64,000 nucleotides of DNA from Brachionus manjavacas (Eukaryota > Rotifera > Eurotatoria > Ploima > Brachionidae): assembly GCA_019054805.1 (NCBI GenBank), contig JAHQIY010000016.1, positions 186,001 to 250,000 of the forward strand. Direction: 5' to 3'. Each line of letters starts with the position of its first letter. Position 1 is the stretch's first letter. Position numbers and translations under genes: made by a program. This document shows, in pieces, positions 1 to 12,715 of the stretch. The notes beneath the pieces were generated by a model. That model did not search any database, was not told the origin of the DNA, and saw only the letters and a program-made list of their open reading frames with translations.

Positions 1-3000
1 CTTTATCTCTTAGACTAATTTTTTATAATTTAGATTAATTAATTAGCATACAAGATTCATTTAGATGCAATTGTTTTTTGTGGACTCCCTTTTGCTTTGA
101 AATGCTGTCTAATCAATTAATACAGCGGAAAGAATTAATTTTTTTGGGCCACATTAGATGATGAAAATTTCTTAATGAACCTGATGACGGCTAAATTAGA
201 TTTTTGTTATTGTTGTCACAATTTATAAGCTTGATCCAATTTTTGTTTCTTTTCTTTTTTTTCTCTAAAAACAGTTGTACCACTAGATGCACGCTGATTT
301 TGGTGGGGATGGAGCGGCAGTGATCGAATTTTTACATTTTGAAGCAATCTAATTCAAGATTAAAAAAAATATGCTTAATCTAATATTAAAAATTAGATAT
401 TCCTAATTAGCTAAACTATTATCATGCAATTTTGCTGAAAATTTTCTACTAATTGCATTTTTCGAGATCAAGTCTCCTCAACTCATCAAATTATCTCGTA
501 TGCCATGGCAACTGTTTGCATCTCTCTCTGAAGCTATTTGCAAAAATTAAGTGAATAAGAATGGATATGGATGCAAAGCACAATTCAGTGATCCTTGAGC
601 TGCGATTTTCCATCTACGTCGGAAATAAATTAGAACCATATTGTTTGAAAAAAAAGATTGCGTCTAGGATTCAGGTTTTAAGAGCCCTCTGAAATCAATA
701 CAATCTCTCATTCGACTAATTAATTTTTTTTTCCAAGTACCCGAAATCATTATACTAATTAAAGGATATTAATTATATTCAAGGAAATTAAAAACTTATT
801 AAAACTTACTAATCGAAAAACTTAAGCTAATCAGAAAGAATTAAGTGCTTTTAGTTAATGGGCGGTTTAGTATTCAAATTTAACCATTGCTTGATTGATT
901 TTGTTCGAGTGTTAAATTTCTATTTACTGACGGAAATGTTAAAATATTTTTAAAAACTCTTTATTTTTTGAGTGTTAGTGAAAAACCATTTATTCAAAAA
1001 GAAGTGAATGAAAAATTTCAAAATTTCAAAAAATGGAATTCTTGGCATTTTTCTTTAATTTTGCGAAAAAAAAAGATTTGTTCTTCAACTTTTTTTAAAA
1101 TCGACTGCAATACTTTGATAATCTAAATATCTAAAATAAGATAAGCATCTTTGATGCAATCAAATCTGATATCGATTAAGACTTAAATCTACTTTAAGAC
1201 TTGAACAAAAATTTCTGTTAAAAATAAAAGAATTTACGCATATTTTTAATTGAATTTTAGAATTACATCTAAAATGGATACAACGGAAGCTTCGGTAGTA
1301 GAACCAAAAATTTTTGAAAATTTGTTTGCTTTTTTCCAATACAATTATTTCTTATTTCCTTTAAAAAATTTGATCTAAAAATTAATAAATTAAATTGTCA
1401 CAATAAATTAGAACTGAATTAGATGAATTATTGTTGGAAAAATTTAATCAAAATTTTTCTAATCAAATATGAACATTTTTATTTCATTTTACTATAAAAA
1501 CTCACAAATTTGAATTGCTCAACTTTTGAGCAGAATGTCAAAAGAGAAGAATATTTGAAGCATTTTTGAATCAAAAAAAAATTTTATAATGATTATTGAA
1601 TTAGTTAAATTTTTTTTTTATTATTTATTACATTTATGATGACTTTTTTAAGTCAAACAAGAAATAAGCATATTTTGTTATTTATACTCGTTTTAGCTAC
1701 CATACCCTAGTGTCTTGCTCTACAGGATAAAACCTGTCGTAGCCTATTATTATTATATTATTATTATGAGAGTAACCCTGAAGTAATACTCAGAATCCTT
1801 GTTTTTAACCTAGTATTTAAAAAAAAACATAATATATATAAAGAGTAAATGAAATCGAGTACAAGCTTAAAAAAAGATAAAAAATTAATGATGTCATACT
1901 GTTAGTATAAACTTAAATTTTTGTAGATTTTTTATTCATTTTAGATAGTTAAAATAAAGAAATAAATGATTAACAATATTCATGTTAAGGATCGATTAAG
2001 GCTCATTTTTTTGAGTCACTTTTTTGGTTTTAAATAAATAAATTTTTCAAAAATTATTAACTTAATAAGGATAATATTTCTAAGTTGCTTTTAAATTAGC
2101 TTTTAGCTTAAACAACTTTCAGCTTTACAGCTGGCATCAAGTTGCTGTGAAAAGCGAGGATTTTGTTTAAGTGATGATAAACGATAGCTTGAAAACCGAT
2201 AAAAATCCTTCAAATTGCTAACCTAGAAACCAAAAATGATGGCTCTAGTTTTAAGATAAAATACTAACCTAAGATTGTAATAATTTTGCGAAAACATTTT
2301 TTTTATTTTATTTAAAACTAATCAAAAGTCAAAACTATCTATTCATCAATGATTATCTAGAAATATCTTTTTGTGAAGTTTTTTCGCTGGCATCCATTAG
2401 CGTAACTTATTGCAATACTTTAAATGAATTGTTTCTGGTTAAATAATTTTCAAAAATTCATTCTCTTATTCTTTTTTCTTCGCCGCTTCAAAGGCTTAAA
2501 TTAGAGAAATTATTCATCAACCTTTAAAAAATGTTTATAAAATGCTAAAAATTTTGGTTTTTCATTGCTTTTAAAAAATCATTTGCAGAATACTAATCTT
2601 GAAATAGAGCTACCAATTATTTAAATGAACTTAAACAATTTAATTTATGTTTTTAAGAAACAAATTTTCAAATTGCTGAATTTCGCCTTTTTTATTTTGA
2701 AGCCTAATAAAAAGTATTTTCGCTCAAGTTAAGCCATAATCCTATGAAAATTTCATAATCTAAATCAAAAATAGTAAGAAAAATGATTTCATCGGATCTG
2801 TAATCCGATAAGGTACTAATTGTTTCTTTCATATTTACAGAAAAAATTATGGCATTAGCATCCAAAATAGCTGAATAAATAATTTTAAGTTGAATTTTTC
2901 ATAAAAGTTTTCTATTTCGAATTCCTAGACTAAAATTTAGAATCTCTAAATTTTGAATAGCATCCAAGTCATTAGTGTACCTAAGCTAAATTTTTAGTCT

Positions 3001-6000
3001 ACTGAATTTGGTTAGAAAAATAATTCAAGCCTAAATTAATTTTCATTTTTGCTTAATTTATTTATTAAATTCCGCAAACATGAATTTGTCAATTTTAAAT
3101 TCTAAATGGTTCCTTATGAGCACGCCCATCACCAATTTTAATTAGAAAAAATTCAAGGAATTATCACGTATTTCAGTTCAAACAAATGAACCACATATCG
3201 CTATGACACTAATTAAAAGTTTTTTAACAATTTTTTTAAATCACTCACAATCGAACATAATGCTAATCAATCACAAATTTATCAGAAAAAAATTTATTGA
3301 AAATTTTTGTTTCATTATTTTACTTTAAAAAAAAACAGTTCCTTTGTATAATCAATCAATTTTAAAAATTAAATTTTCCATTTTTTAAATGAAAATCTAA
3401 TTTGAAATTTCCTTGGAGAATTTTTCCCGTATGGCCAAAAAACTCGTGATCTATCAAAGAACATCTTCTTGTTTTTTTAAGATCTTTATCTAAAGTGTAT
3501 AGTTGGACTTAATATTGTGGAAAAAAAAAACGCTAGTTTAAAAATAGAATTTTATTGATAGTCAGCAAAATGATAAAAATACCAGTAATTGATTTCATTA
3601 AGAAACATTCAAATAATCTAGTGCATGAAAATTCAATTCTCTGAAATGTTTAATTGGCATGAAACAATATTTACTGTCTTTCCTTAAATATTTAAAAGAT
3701 GTAATAGAGCTAATGGCAAACAAATTTAGCAAATTCATGTTTGTCAACTCAAAAGAAATATTTTGAATGATTTCAACTTGCTTTGATTGATAGATATTGG
3801 TATTTCTATGTTTATAAAGTTGCACTATTTGCATAAAATCTATTTAAAAAAATAGTAATTTAATCTTTGAATAATAAATTCAATTCAAAGAAATGATTAA
3901 AGTCGATATTTTAAATTGTTGAGTTTTTTTCTTGATTAAAAATTTGCTTACGGAAATTTTTATTTAAAGATTAAAAGAAAACAATGGAATTTTACTCATT
4001 ATCTTAGAGAGATATTACCTAGAGCCATTTATGGTAAAAAATATTAATATTATTTCACACACAAAAAGTGCTATGTCACAATATGAAAAATTTTCATCTC
4101 AATTTATCTAGATAGCTTTTCAAGAATTGAAACTTTTAAATGAAACAATGTGAAGGAAAATCTTGAAAAGAAAATTAGATAGAAAAACTGATCAAAAATT
4201 ATTAACAGAGTAAATATTCGACTTTTCAAGTTCCACTTAAATCACATTTAAAAAAAAATTAACAAGCTCTTCAAATGAAGTGATGTAAACAAATCTATAA
4301 TCTATGCCTTAGATATTTTTAGAAGAAGCGTACTAGTATACGAACCCCTAAGACATAGTTGAACTAAATTTCTTCTTTTAGAAAAAATAATTCTTCTAAA
4401 ATTTTTGATTAAAACTTTTCGTAATTTTTTAATTTAAAAAAATCACTTTTGAAAAATTCTACTTTATTAATGAACCAGACTTATATTTATGGTGAAAAAA
4501 ATAAAAGAAAAAGCTATTTTTTATAAATAAGTTTATTAGCTCACTAAGTTTTAGATTTTCAATAAAAAGTTGAAATACTCGGTCTCAAACAGCATCAGGC
4601 ATTTCAAAAAATTAATTTAACAAAATATAAATATCAAGGTGCCGATTGCTTGTCAATTTCCTGTCAAATCATTAATAATTTAATGTTTTCATTGAAAGCA
4701 AAATCTTCGGGGAAAAATTGCTTTGAATTTTAAGTTTTGTTAAATCACGGCAACAGATAATTTTAATGATATTCAAACAAACTCTATTTAATTAGCTTCT
4801 CAAGTCGATTTATATTCATTTGAATTAAACAAATAAATAAATTTTGCAAATTTTTCAACTTATTTACCTAAATGACTTACATTTAAATCTATTGAATGCT
4901 AAAATTTTTAGTTCAAATCAAAAAACACTGTAACTCTTAATTTTTTATTTCAAATTTAATTATACATTGCTTTTTTATCTCAAAATTTAAACCCTAATTT
5001 TACAAAAAAATACTCAAATTCACTTTAATTTTCGCTTTAAATTACTAAAATCAGCTATTCTAAAATAAAAAAAATTTTCAAGTAAGAAAGTTAAAAAAAA
5101 TTAAAATCCAAAATTTATCATGAGTTTTGAAATTTTTACTTTATTCCAAAATTTACACGAGATTTATGGCAAAATCAGCTAAATTTCCTTTGGTAATTTT
5201 ACGTGATTTAGCGTCAATTTTGAAAAAAACAGATGATCGTATCACTGTAGTATTAAATTTTAATAAATGTAATAAAAAATTTATTTTTCTTTTTGCTGTC
5301 TATTTGAAATTAAAAACAACAAATTGCGACAGATAACTTGACTGCTTTTGATAAACTAATACAAAGACTAGATGAAAAGTGCTAAATTTATTTTTCAAAA
5401 TGCGATATCAGCTAGCAGATAATAAATTCTAGCAGATCAAATTGTTTGTTTTAATCTAGATTAAATTTTTCAATTTAGTTTAAGTTGATATTCAATACAT
5501 TGTGATTGTTCTTAAAATTTTGTCAATGCAAAACATCAAAAGAGAAAACTAGTTTATAGATTTTGTATCATAAAAAGCAATTTTGAATTTTAAATTGAAG
5601 TATCAAAAATTTTTTTAGCATAATAAAAGGATCAAATTTTCAAAATCTTCAAACCTCGATTTGTTCATAGTTGCGGACCAAAATTCGCTTTTGCAAGCAA
5701 GCTTTTTTGAATTCACAAGCAACTTTTACCATATCATACCGAAAAAGCTCTTTAGAAGCGTTTAATTTTTATTCAGCATTAATTTATTATTACAATTTAT
5801 TTGGAAAATAGCTACCTTTAGAAAATTTAAAATCCAAAGCTGCATTATGTAGAATCTATCATGTATGTGGTGGTGATAGAGGAATGCAAAAAAGAACATG
5901 TGCAAAACAATTCCAAGCTAAACGAGTCCAAATTTAGCTTATGTGTTAAAATATTTAAAGGTTTGGATTAGATCTTGCAATCGATGCAATTTTTTTTCAA

Positions 6001-6165
6001 AATAAAATTTCTTAAGCTAAAAGAACGTTTTTCAAAGAGAAAGAGCGCAATTAGACTGATACGATAAATAGTTGACTTGAAATTATTTTTTTATTTAGAA
6101 AAAAATTGAGAATAATTTTTAAAACTGAGTAAAATTTTTATTGAAAATAATTTTATTGACCAAAA
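1..6165. other. Gene-free AT-rich intergenic region
   Basis: I see no supported gene in this stretch. It is very AT-rich, with homopolymer A and T runs and stops in every frame. The longest open frames (for example 78 codons on the minus strand at 3598-3834) show no motif and no splice partners. A short TAT/ATT microsatellite lies near 1747-1770. A small perfect hairpin at 2791-2809 is listed separately. The last few hundred bases presumably include the promoter of the methyltransferase gene that starts at 6166. Confidence 0.6.
2791..2809. repeat. Small perfect hairpin
   Basis: ATCGGAT and ATCCGAT are exact reverse complements separated by a 5-base loop. This is visible directly. No gene or element boundary is attached to it, so it may be chance. 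Confidence 0.35.
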
Positions 6166-8190
6166 ATGCCGACTATTAAAAAGAATGACGAAAATATGGA
6201 ACTCAATGCCAATCAAGGTACTAAATTAAACCTGATTGAAAAAAATCAGAATTAATTTTTTAAATGAAGAGGACAGACAAAAAATGAAGGACTATTGGGT
6301 CAAGCACTCTCAATTTGCCAATATCCAAGAAATGCTTTTGGACTCAAATGCAGAAACGATTAGTGACAATGAGCTTCCAGAAATTTTGTCATTTTTGCCC
6401 AGCTTCAAGTCAAAAAGGCTTCTTGAACTTGGCGCAGGTATTGGCCGATTCACCCGAGTGATAGCCCAGCAAGCCGAGCATGTGGTTGCTGTCGATTTCA
6501 TTGAGAAATTTATTGAGAAAAACCGCGAGTTGAACGGTGATATGGACAATATTGACTTCATGCATGGAGACGCAACAAAAATCTCTTTTCCAAAGCATTC
6601 GTAAGAACTCGACTATCTCTCGATTTTTGAACAAAAATTAATTTCTTAAACATAGATTTGACATCATATTTAGCAACTGGCTGCTCATGTACCTTAATGA
6701 TGAAGAAATTTTTGAATTAGTTGAAAACTCGTTGAAATTTTTGAAAGAGGGTGGATACTGCTTTTTGAGAGAGTCTTGTTTTCATTCATCAGGTATTTGA
6801 AAAATAATTTATTCTAAAAAAATTTCAAACTTTAATAAGGAAACATCAAAAATGCCGAAGAAAATCCAACTGTTTACCGATCACCGATCGCTTATGTCGA
6901 CTATTTTCAGTCTAAAGTAGTTGAGGAAGATGACGGTTTGTACGGCTTTGAGCTAGTATTTGCCAGACCCAACCGAACTTATATTGAGGTAAATAAAATT
7001 TTTGAAAATAATTCTCTTTTCTTTTTTTTAATAAAATTAAAATTTTTAGCTGAAAAATAATTCAAATCAAGTTTGTTTTTTGTTTCAAAAAGTCAAATTG
7101 CATGCCCATCACGGTTTTAAGACTATTAAAGAATTTTTCGATCATAAACAATATTCTTTAAAGGGTATTTATAGATATGAGAAAATTTTTGGTCAGGGCT
7201 ATATAAGTACCGGAGGTAGCATTTATTTTTTTTTCTCTAATTTTCTTAAGTTCCATTTTTGAATGAGTTAATTTTAAAAGGACAAGAAACCACTGATCTT
7301 TTTTTGCAAACCCTTGATCTAAAGCCAGGTATGAGAGTATTGGATGTTGGCTGTGGAACGGGAGGAGGTAAATTACCAATATGAACCATTTTCTAAATTT
7401 GGCCATAATAACAAATTTTTTATTTAGCTGACTTTTACATGAGTGAAGTAATTTATTTTGATTAAATTATGGAAAAAGTATTTTAAAATTTTCTGGGAAA
7501 ATTAGAAATATGGAGTTGAAGTTTTTGGTTTAGACTTATCTTCGAATATGATCGGAGTGTGCTGGGAAAGAGCTCAACAGCATAAAAATGCAAAAGTTAT
7601 TATTTTTATTAAATTTATTGTTTTTTTTTCTAAGCAATTTTTGACAGGCTCGATTTGAAATCGGTGACGTTACCAAACATGACTATCCGACAAATTATTT
7701 TGATTATATTTTTTCACGAGATTCCTTGCTGCATATATGCAACAAAAAAACCCTCTTCAAAAAATTCCATTCATGGCTCAAACCCGGCGGAAAAATATTT
7801 TATAGCGATTATATTTGGTATCTAAATTTTAAAGTTGTAAAATAACTTTTTTTTATTTTTTTTGCTGGTTTAAGTGGTCCAAAACCGTGGTCTGATGAAT
7901 TTCAGGTTTATGTCGAACAACGAGAGTATGATCTCCTCACAATGGAAAAATACGAAAATGTTCTAAAAGAGTCTGGATTTATCAATGTCAGAACAGAAGA
8001 TAAAACAAAAATGTTTGTTGATTATTTGAATAAGGAATTGGATCACTTGGTCAAAGGAAAAGATGAATTTGTCAAAGAATTTTCCGTAAAAGATTTTGAT
8101 TATTTGGTTGATGGCTGGAAAGAGAAGTTGATTAGATGCAACCAAGGTCATCAAAAATATGGCATTTTTTATGCCGAAAAAAAGAATTAA
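6166..8190 (+). CDS. Bifunctional (two-domain) phosphoethanolamine N-methyltransferase
   Basis: SAM-dependent methylation of phosphoethanolamine to phosphocholine. I join ten exons: 6166-6217, 6270-6600, 6656-6792, 6840-6988, 7050-7215, 7281-7367, 7428-7447, 7506-7595, 7648-7817 and 7875-8190. They give 505 residues, close to the two-domain plant enzyme. Domain 1 has motif [12 protein letters not shown] (about 68-78), the acidic AVDF segment, FSNWLLMYL and [10 protein letters not shown]. Domain 2 has [15 protein letters not shown] (about 298-312), [15 protein letters not shown] with the histidine that is catalytic in this family (about 373), and SDYICGPKPW. Both SAM sites look intact, so one chain could perform all three methylations, as in plants. 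Start: ATG at 6166 in good context; the 52-bp first intron restores frame. An alternative start is the ATG at 6284. A second, divergent copy lies at 10996-12603. Function is inferred from the family. Confidence 0.9.
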
Positions 8191-8259
8191 ATTCATTTTA
8201 TTTTTTATTAATATATACAATTTATTTAATTTTTAGTCTAATAAATAGCTTCTAAATAT

Positions 8260-10155
8260 TTACGACTTATAATAAACTTTTAGATATTTTTCTATTGATT
8301 TTTGATTTAGAATAATTGCTAAATCCATCGCTGTTCTTCCTCCAATGTTCTTAATTTGAAAATCAGCATTGTTCATGATTAATTTTTTCACTATGTTCAA
8401 ATTTCCGCTTAAAACTGCATGATGCAAAGCAGTCCAGTTAAGGTTATCTGTGGAATTAATGTCTATATTATAACTTAACAATAGGTCAATCATTTTTTCG
8501 TGTTGCTTTAAAACAGCAATCATCAATGGTGTCTTGTAGAACGTGTCTTTTAAATTGACCAAAATTTGAGCTTCTTGGGCTGATTTTTTTGACAAAATTT
8601 TCTCTAGTGTTTGATAATCCCCTCTATTTATAAGATTACTTAATTCAATTGTACTTTTTTTCCCTTGGATCAAATACCATTTGGCATCATTGGACCACGC
8701 ATGGTCAGAACTAAATTGCCTAAGTCTTAAAGGGTCGGTACATTCTGTAAACATAGTCTGAAAATGAGGTCCTTTTAAATCGATTTGTTGTTTAGGAATA
8801 AAAAATTTTGAAGTTATATTTGTATTTTCTATTTTCAATTGTTTAATTGGATTTCTAATCGGTTTGAGTCTTAGGCCTTTATTGAGCTGAAATTTAGCAG
8901 CAGATAAAGATTTATAAACTCTGGTATCTAAAATGTGAGTTTTATCTAAAACAAAATTGTTGCTGATTAAATCAAAAAATCTATCCAAAATAATATGTGG
9001 AATTTTTGAATTTATGTTTTTCAGAAAAAATGTGACATTTTCTTTGTCAAGAACTTGGATTTCGCCAATTAAGTTGTCATAGATTTCTCCAATAAGTGTT
9101 AATACTGTTGTCAATGTGTCATGTAATCTAAGCATCCAGTATCTAAAGTATTCGTCGGTCAACTCTGAATCGGACATGTCTGTTGAATAAAAACTTGAAT
9201 ATTTTTTGTAAATTTTTTTTGTCATCCTATTTAGTTTTGTCTTTAATTTATCAAATTTTATATTTGCAGGAAACAAGCTACTGGTGGAATGTTTGTCAAA
9301 CGGTAATGCGCCTCTGCTACATAAAAATTTGGCCACTTTAAAATTCTCAATTTTAAAATTGAAATCAAAATTTTTAAAAGCATAATTCATTGCATTGTCT
9401 CCATTCGGATCTTTTGCTTCCAAGTTCGCTCCGAAAGACCATAAAATTCCCAACAAACCGATATATTTATAATGAGCCGCAAAATGTGCCGGAGTTTGTT
9501 GAGAAAAATTTAGGCAATTAGGATCTGATCCATGTTTCAGCAACAAAAAGCATAAATCAATTGCTCCATTGATGGCAGAGTAATGCAAAGCAAAATTTCC
9601 ATTTTTTTCATCAAAAATTGAGTGATCAGCTTTACCAGTCAACATTAGACACTTACATAAATTTTCAATATCTTTAGAGCGCTCACAAGCTATCAAAAAA
9701 GGAGTTTTTCCAGCCAATTTTTGATTACAATCAGCACCATATTTTAATAAAGTCTCTAGGCACTTAAAATGGTTTGGGGATCCAGAGATAAAGCAATGAA
9801 TCAAAGGAGATTTTAGATCAGAGTCAACAGAATTCACATCGGAATTATTCAAGCATAAAATTTCAGTCATTTTGGAATCACCAAGCTGGCAAGCAAACAT
9901 CAAAGCAGTTCTTTTTTTCAAATCAACCGCATTTGGATCAGACCCTAACTTTATCAAATACTGAGCCATGTCATGGTTGCCAGTTAGGACAGAAGTAATC
10001 AAAGCTGTTTTACCCTCAAATGGTTCTGAATAATTTAAGATATCTTTAAAACCATTGTTACACAGCCGATCAATGCTTTCAAAGTCAGATTTGTATACAG
10101 AGTCAATTAGTTTCAAGACTTGCAAGTCAAAAATTCGCTCAGAACAATCTTTCAT
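8260..10155 (-). CDS. ANKEF1: Ankyrin repeat and EF-hand domain protein 1-like (ANKEF1/ANKRD5)
   Basis: Single exon, 631 residues. About seven ankyrin repeats (roughly 47-285) are followed by a non-ankyrin middle region (about 290-490) and three or four more repeats (about 500-630). Diagnostic stretches match my memory of vertebrate ANKEF1: an N-terminal LQVLKLIDSV and NYSEPFEG segment, a YWMLRLHD segment in the middle, and WYLIQG followed by DTFYKTPLM and STDNLNWTALHHA at the C terminus. The family protein is reported in motile cilia and sperm flagella, linked to the nexin-dynein regulatory complex. I see no canonical calcium-binding EF loop in the middle. It is shorter than the human protein (about 776 residues as I recall). 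It sits on the opposite strand between the two methyltransferase genes, with 69 bp between its stop and that of the first copy. A plain ankyrin protein is the alternative. Confidence 0.85.
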   Translation of the reverse strand: MKDCSERIFDLQVLKLIDSVYKSDFESIDRLCNNGFKDILNYSEPFEGKTALITSVLTGNHDMAQYLIKLGSDPNAVDLKKRTALMFACQLGDSKMTEILCLNNSDVNSVDSDLKSPLIHCFISGSPNHFKCLETLLKYGADCNQKLAGKTPFLIACERSKDIENLCKCLMLTGKADHSIFDEKNGNFALHYSAINGAIDLCFLLLKHGSDPNCLNFSQQTPAHFAAHYKYIGLLGILWSFGANLEAKDPNGDNAMNYAFKNFDFNFKIENFKVAKFLCSRGALPFDKHSTSSLFPANIKFDKLKTKLNRMTKKIYKKYSSFYSTDMSDSELTDEYFRYWMLRLHDTLTTVLTLIGEIYDNLIGEIQVLDKENVTFFLKNINSKIPHIILDRFFDLISNNFVLDKTHILDTRVYKSLSAAKFQLNKGLRLKPIRNPIKQLKIENTNITSKFFIPKQQIDLKGPHFQTMFTECTDPLRLRQFSSDHAWSNDAKWYLIQGKKSTIELSNLINRGDYQTLEKILSKKSAQEAQILVNLKDTFYKTPLMIAVLKQHEKMIDLLLSYNIDINSTDNLNWTALHHAVLSGNLNIVKKLIMNNADFQIKNIGGRTAMDLAIILNQKSIEKYLKVYYKS

Positions 10156-10995
10156 TAGAATCCTAGAAGAAATTTTTGTTTCTTATTTGTTTCTTAGCTA
10201 AGAATAAAATCCTTAACTTTTCCGAAACTAGAAACCAGCTGAGACTTGCACACTGAATTTGAAAACTAAAGCCACTAAGTGAATGAATGAAAATCAAGCT
10301 TTATTGCACACTTGAGAGGTATGCTGTATGTTCGTCGAGGGAGCGGTAATGGGACGCGCTGACTGGTAAAGCTTGGATCACGCGCAAGCTTTCATAGAAG
10401 CAAGTGAAATTTTGATGATGGTTTAAGTTTTTTAATTTTTTTAAATTGAGAATAAATCCTAGAACTAGAAAGGACTCCGTTCCTAGGTTTGAGAAATTTT
10501 CATAATTATGACGCTAAAGATTTTTATTTAGCTGAATCAATTTTTTTTTAAACCAAGAATTCGGCTAGTTTTAAAATAGAAATTTAAGGATTATTATTTT
10601 TTGCTGCTGAAAAGCTGGATTTAAGGTTTTTTTAGTTTTTGATTGTGACTTTAAATGCTTACCAACTGAATGAATTCACCTCTTAGATTATCAATTTCGG
10701 ACCACATGTGTACAATTTTCATAGTATGTCAAGATTGGCTTAAATTGATGATGATTTAATAAAATAAAATGCTTAGAATGCAAAAATAATTTTTACATAC
10801 GCGTTATTAAAATTAGCAACTAATGGATTCTTTGAATGCTTTTCTACCTTGAATTCAAATTTTACTATGAATGTAGACACATTTTGCTAACTTTATCATT
10901 CGATCAAAATAGAATAAATTCTGAACATTTTAAAGTTTTTTAGCAAAAATTTAGAACTCTAAAAAATAATTGAAAACCCTAAAACCCAAAATAAA
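10156..10995. promoter_or_regulatory. Divergent intergenic region (ANKEF1-like gene / second methyltransferase)
   Basis: This 840-bp gap separates two divergently transcribed genes, so it should hold both promoters. A relatively GC-richer patch at about 10310-10400 stands out from the AT-rich background. I see no convincing TATA box or ORF. The assignment is positional inference. Confidence 0.45.
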
Positions 10996-12603
10996 ATGGA
11001 AGAATTCAATACCTTAATGAGCTTTGTTCCGAATTTGGAATCCACAAGTGTATTGCAATTGGGAGTGAATCAGGACTTGACACAAGCTTTGGTAAACAAC
11101 AAGGTGAGCAAAGTTGTAGTTGTCGATTCTGATCAGCAAAAATTGAACGCTGTCAAATCTCAATCAAGCGCCAATGTTCAATTTTTGGACCAAAACATGA
11201 ACCAAATTATTTTGGATAATCAAAAATTTGATTTCGTTTTTTTCAACTCATTGCTTTTGAATTCAACAGATGAACAATTTGTTCAGGTGATTGCAAACGC
11301 TTTGAACTACTTGACCGATGGTGGATACTTGTTTTTTAGAGAATCCTGCATCGGATCTAGCCGTAATTTTGATGCTTTGTTTTGTCTCAAGAAATTTACT
11401 AGATCTATTTAAGAATCTTCTCGAACTCCGATCACTTTGATCGATTTGGTCCAAGCCAAAGAACACGAAGAGAAAGGCCAAAAATATGGCTTTGATTTGG
11501 TATTTGCCAAACCAAATCTATCATTCAGTGCTAATGTAGAAATTAATAATCTAAAATTTTCTTATCAATCATTTTTTTTAATTAGGAGCAAAATGCTGAT
11601 AAAGTTTCGTTTTTGTTCAAAAAAATTGTGCTAGAAAATCACCACGGCTTTAAGACCTTGAAAGAATTTATGGATCACAAGCAGTATTCTCGCAATGGAG
11701 TATTGCGATATGAGAAAATTTTTGGCGAAGGTTTTGTCAGTACTGGTGGTATCGATACAACTCTTGAGTTTCTGGAACAATTGGACTTGAAGCCAAATCA
11801 AAAGGTTCTTGATGTGGGATGCGGTATTGGTGGTGGAAACTTTTTAATGGCTGATGTAATTTTTTATTTAATAAAAATTGTGAAAAAAAATATTTTAAAC
11901 ATATTTAGAAATATGGAGTTGAATGTTTAGCAATGGACTTATCATCCAATATGGTCGGTATTGCTTGGGAAAGAGCTCAAGCTCACAATAACTCCAAGGT
12001 ATATTTTGACAAAATTTCATGTAATTTCATATAATTTTCCTAAATTTTTTTTAAACTAAATAATCAAGACTCAATTTGAAATTGGTGACATCTGTAAACA
12101 AAAATTTCCAGAAAATTACTTTGATGTTATTTACAGCAGAGACACAATTTTGCACATTGATGACAAAGAAGGTCTTTTTGCCAAGTTCAAAGTAAAATTT
12201 GAAAAAAAAAATTAAAAGCTGGTTTTAATTAATTTTTTGATGACAGAAATGGCTTAAACCGAATGGCAAAATTTTCATTTCAGATTACTGTTGTGGTCCA
12301 AAGCCGTGGTCTCAAGAATTCGAGACCTATGTTGCCGGTAGAGGCTACGATCTCCGAACTCCGGCTGAATATGGTCAAATATTTGTCAATCTCGGTTTTA
12401 GAAACGTTAAAGCAATGGACCGAACTGATTTATTTGTGCGATCATTGAAAAATGAACTGACAAAAATGGAACAAATTAAGGACGAATTCATTAAGGAATT
12501 TTCTGAAGAAGATTTCAATTACCTTGTCAACGGATGGAAGGCTAAGTTGCAACGAACTGCTGCCGGTCATCAAAGATGGGGAACTTTTTATTGCGAGAAA
12601 TAA
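10996..12603 (+). CDS. Phosphoethanolamine N-methyltransferase paralogue with degenerate first domain
   Basis: I join six exons: 10996-11362, 11414-11535, 11586-11855, 11909-11998, 12069-12191 and 12247-12603. They give 442 residues. The C-terminal methyltransferase looks intact: [15 protein letters not shown] (about 237-251), [15 protein letters not shown] with the family catalytic histidine, and [10 protein letters not shown]. The N-terminal domain has decayed. The SAM-binding glycine motif is replaced by [10 protein letters not shown] (about 19-28), the FSNWLLMYL stretch has become FFNSLLLNS, and about 45 leading residues seen in the neighbour are absent. [10 protein letters not shown] survives as a trace of ancestry. 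By analogy with nematode PMT-2 it should methylate phospho-monomethyl- and phospho-dimethylethanolamine but not start from phosphoethanolamine. Four intron positions match the copy at 6166-8190, which supports duplication. Start: first ATG, with AT-rich untranslated sequence before it. Confidence 0.88.
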
Positions 12604-12715
12604 ATGTATTTTAGACAAGTTAAATGCGAATAAAAAATTTTATTCTTAAAAAAATATAGAATTTATAAAATAAATTATTTTAGTATTTTAAAAAAAAAGT
12701 TGTTTTTTTTTAAAA

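Noticed and set aside
3598-3834. 78-codon minus-strand ORF with an ATG
   Set aside because: It has no motif, no splice partner and a composition like the surrounding AT-rich DNA; chance length.
6236-6283. In-frame extension of the first methyltransferase upstream of 6284 without splicing
   Set aside because: It would need a TTG start. A 52-bp GT-AG intron joins the upstream ATG exon (6166) in frame and explains the sequence better.
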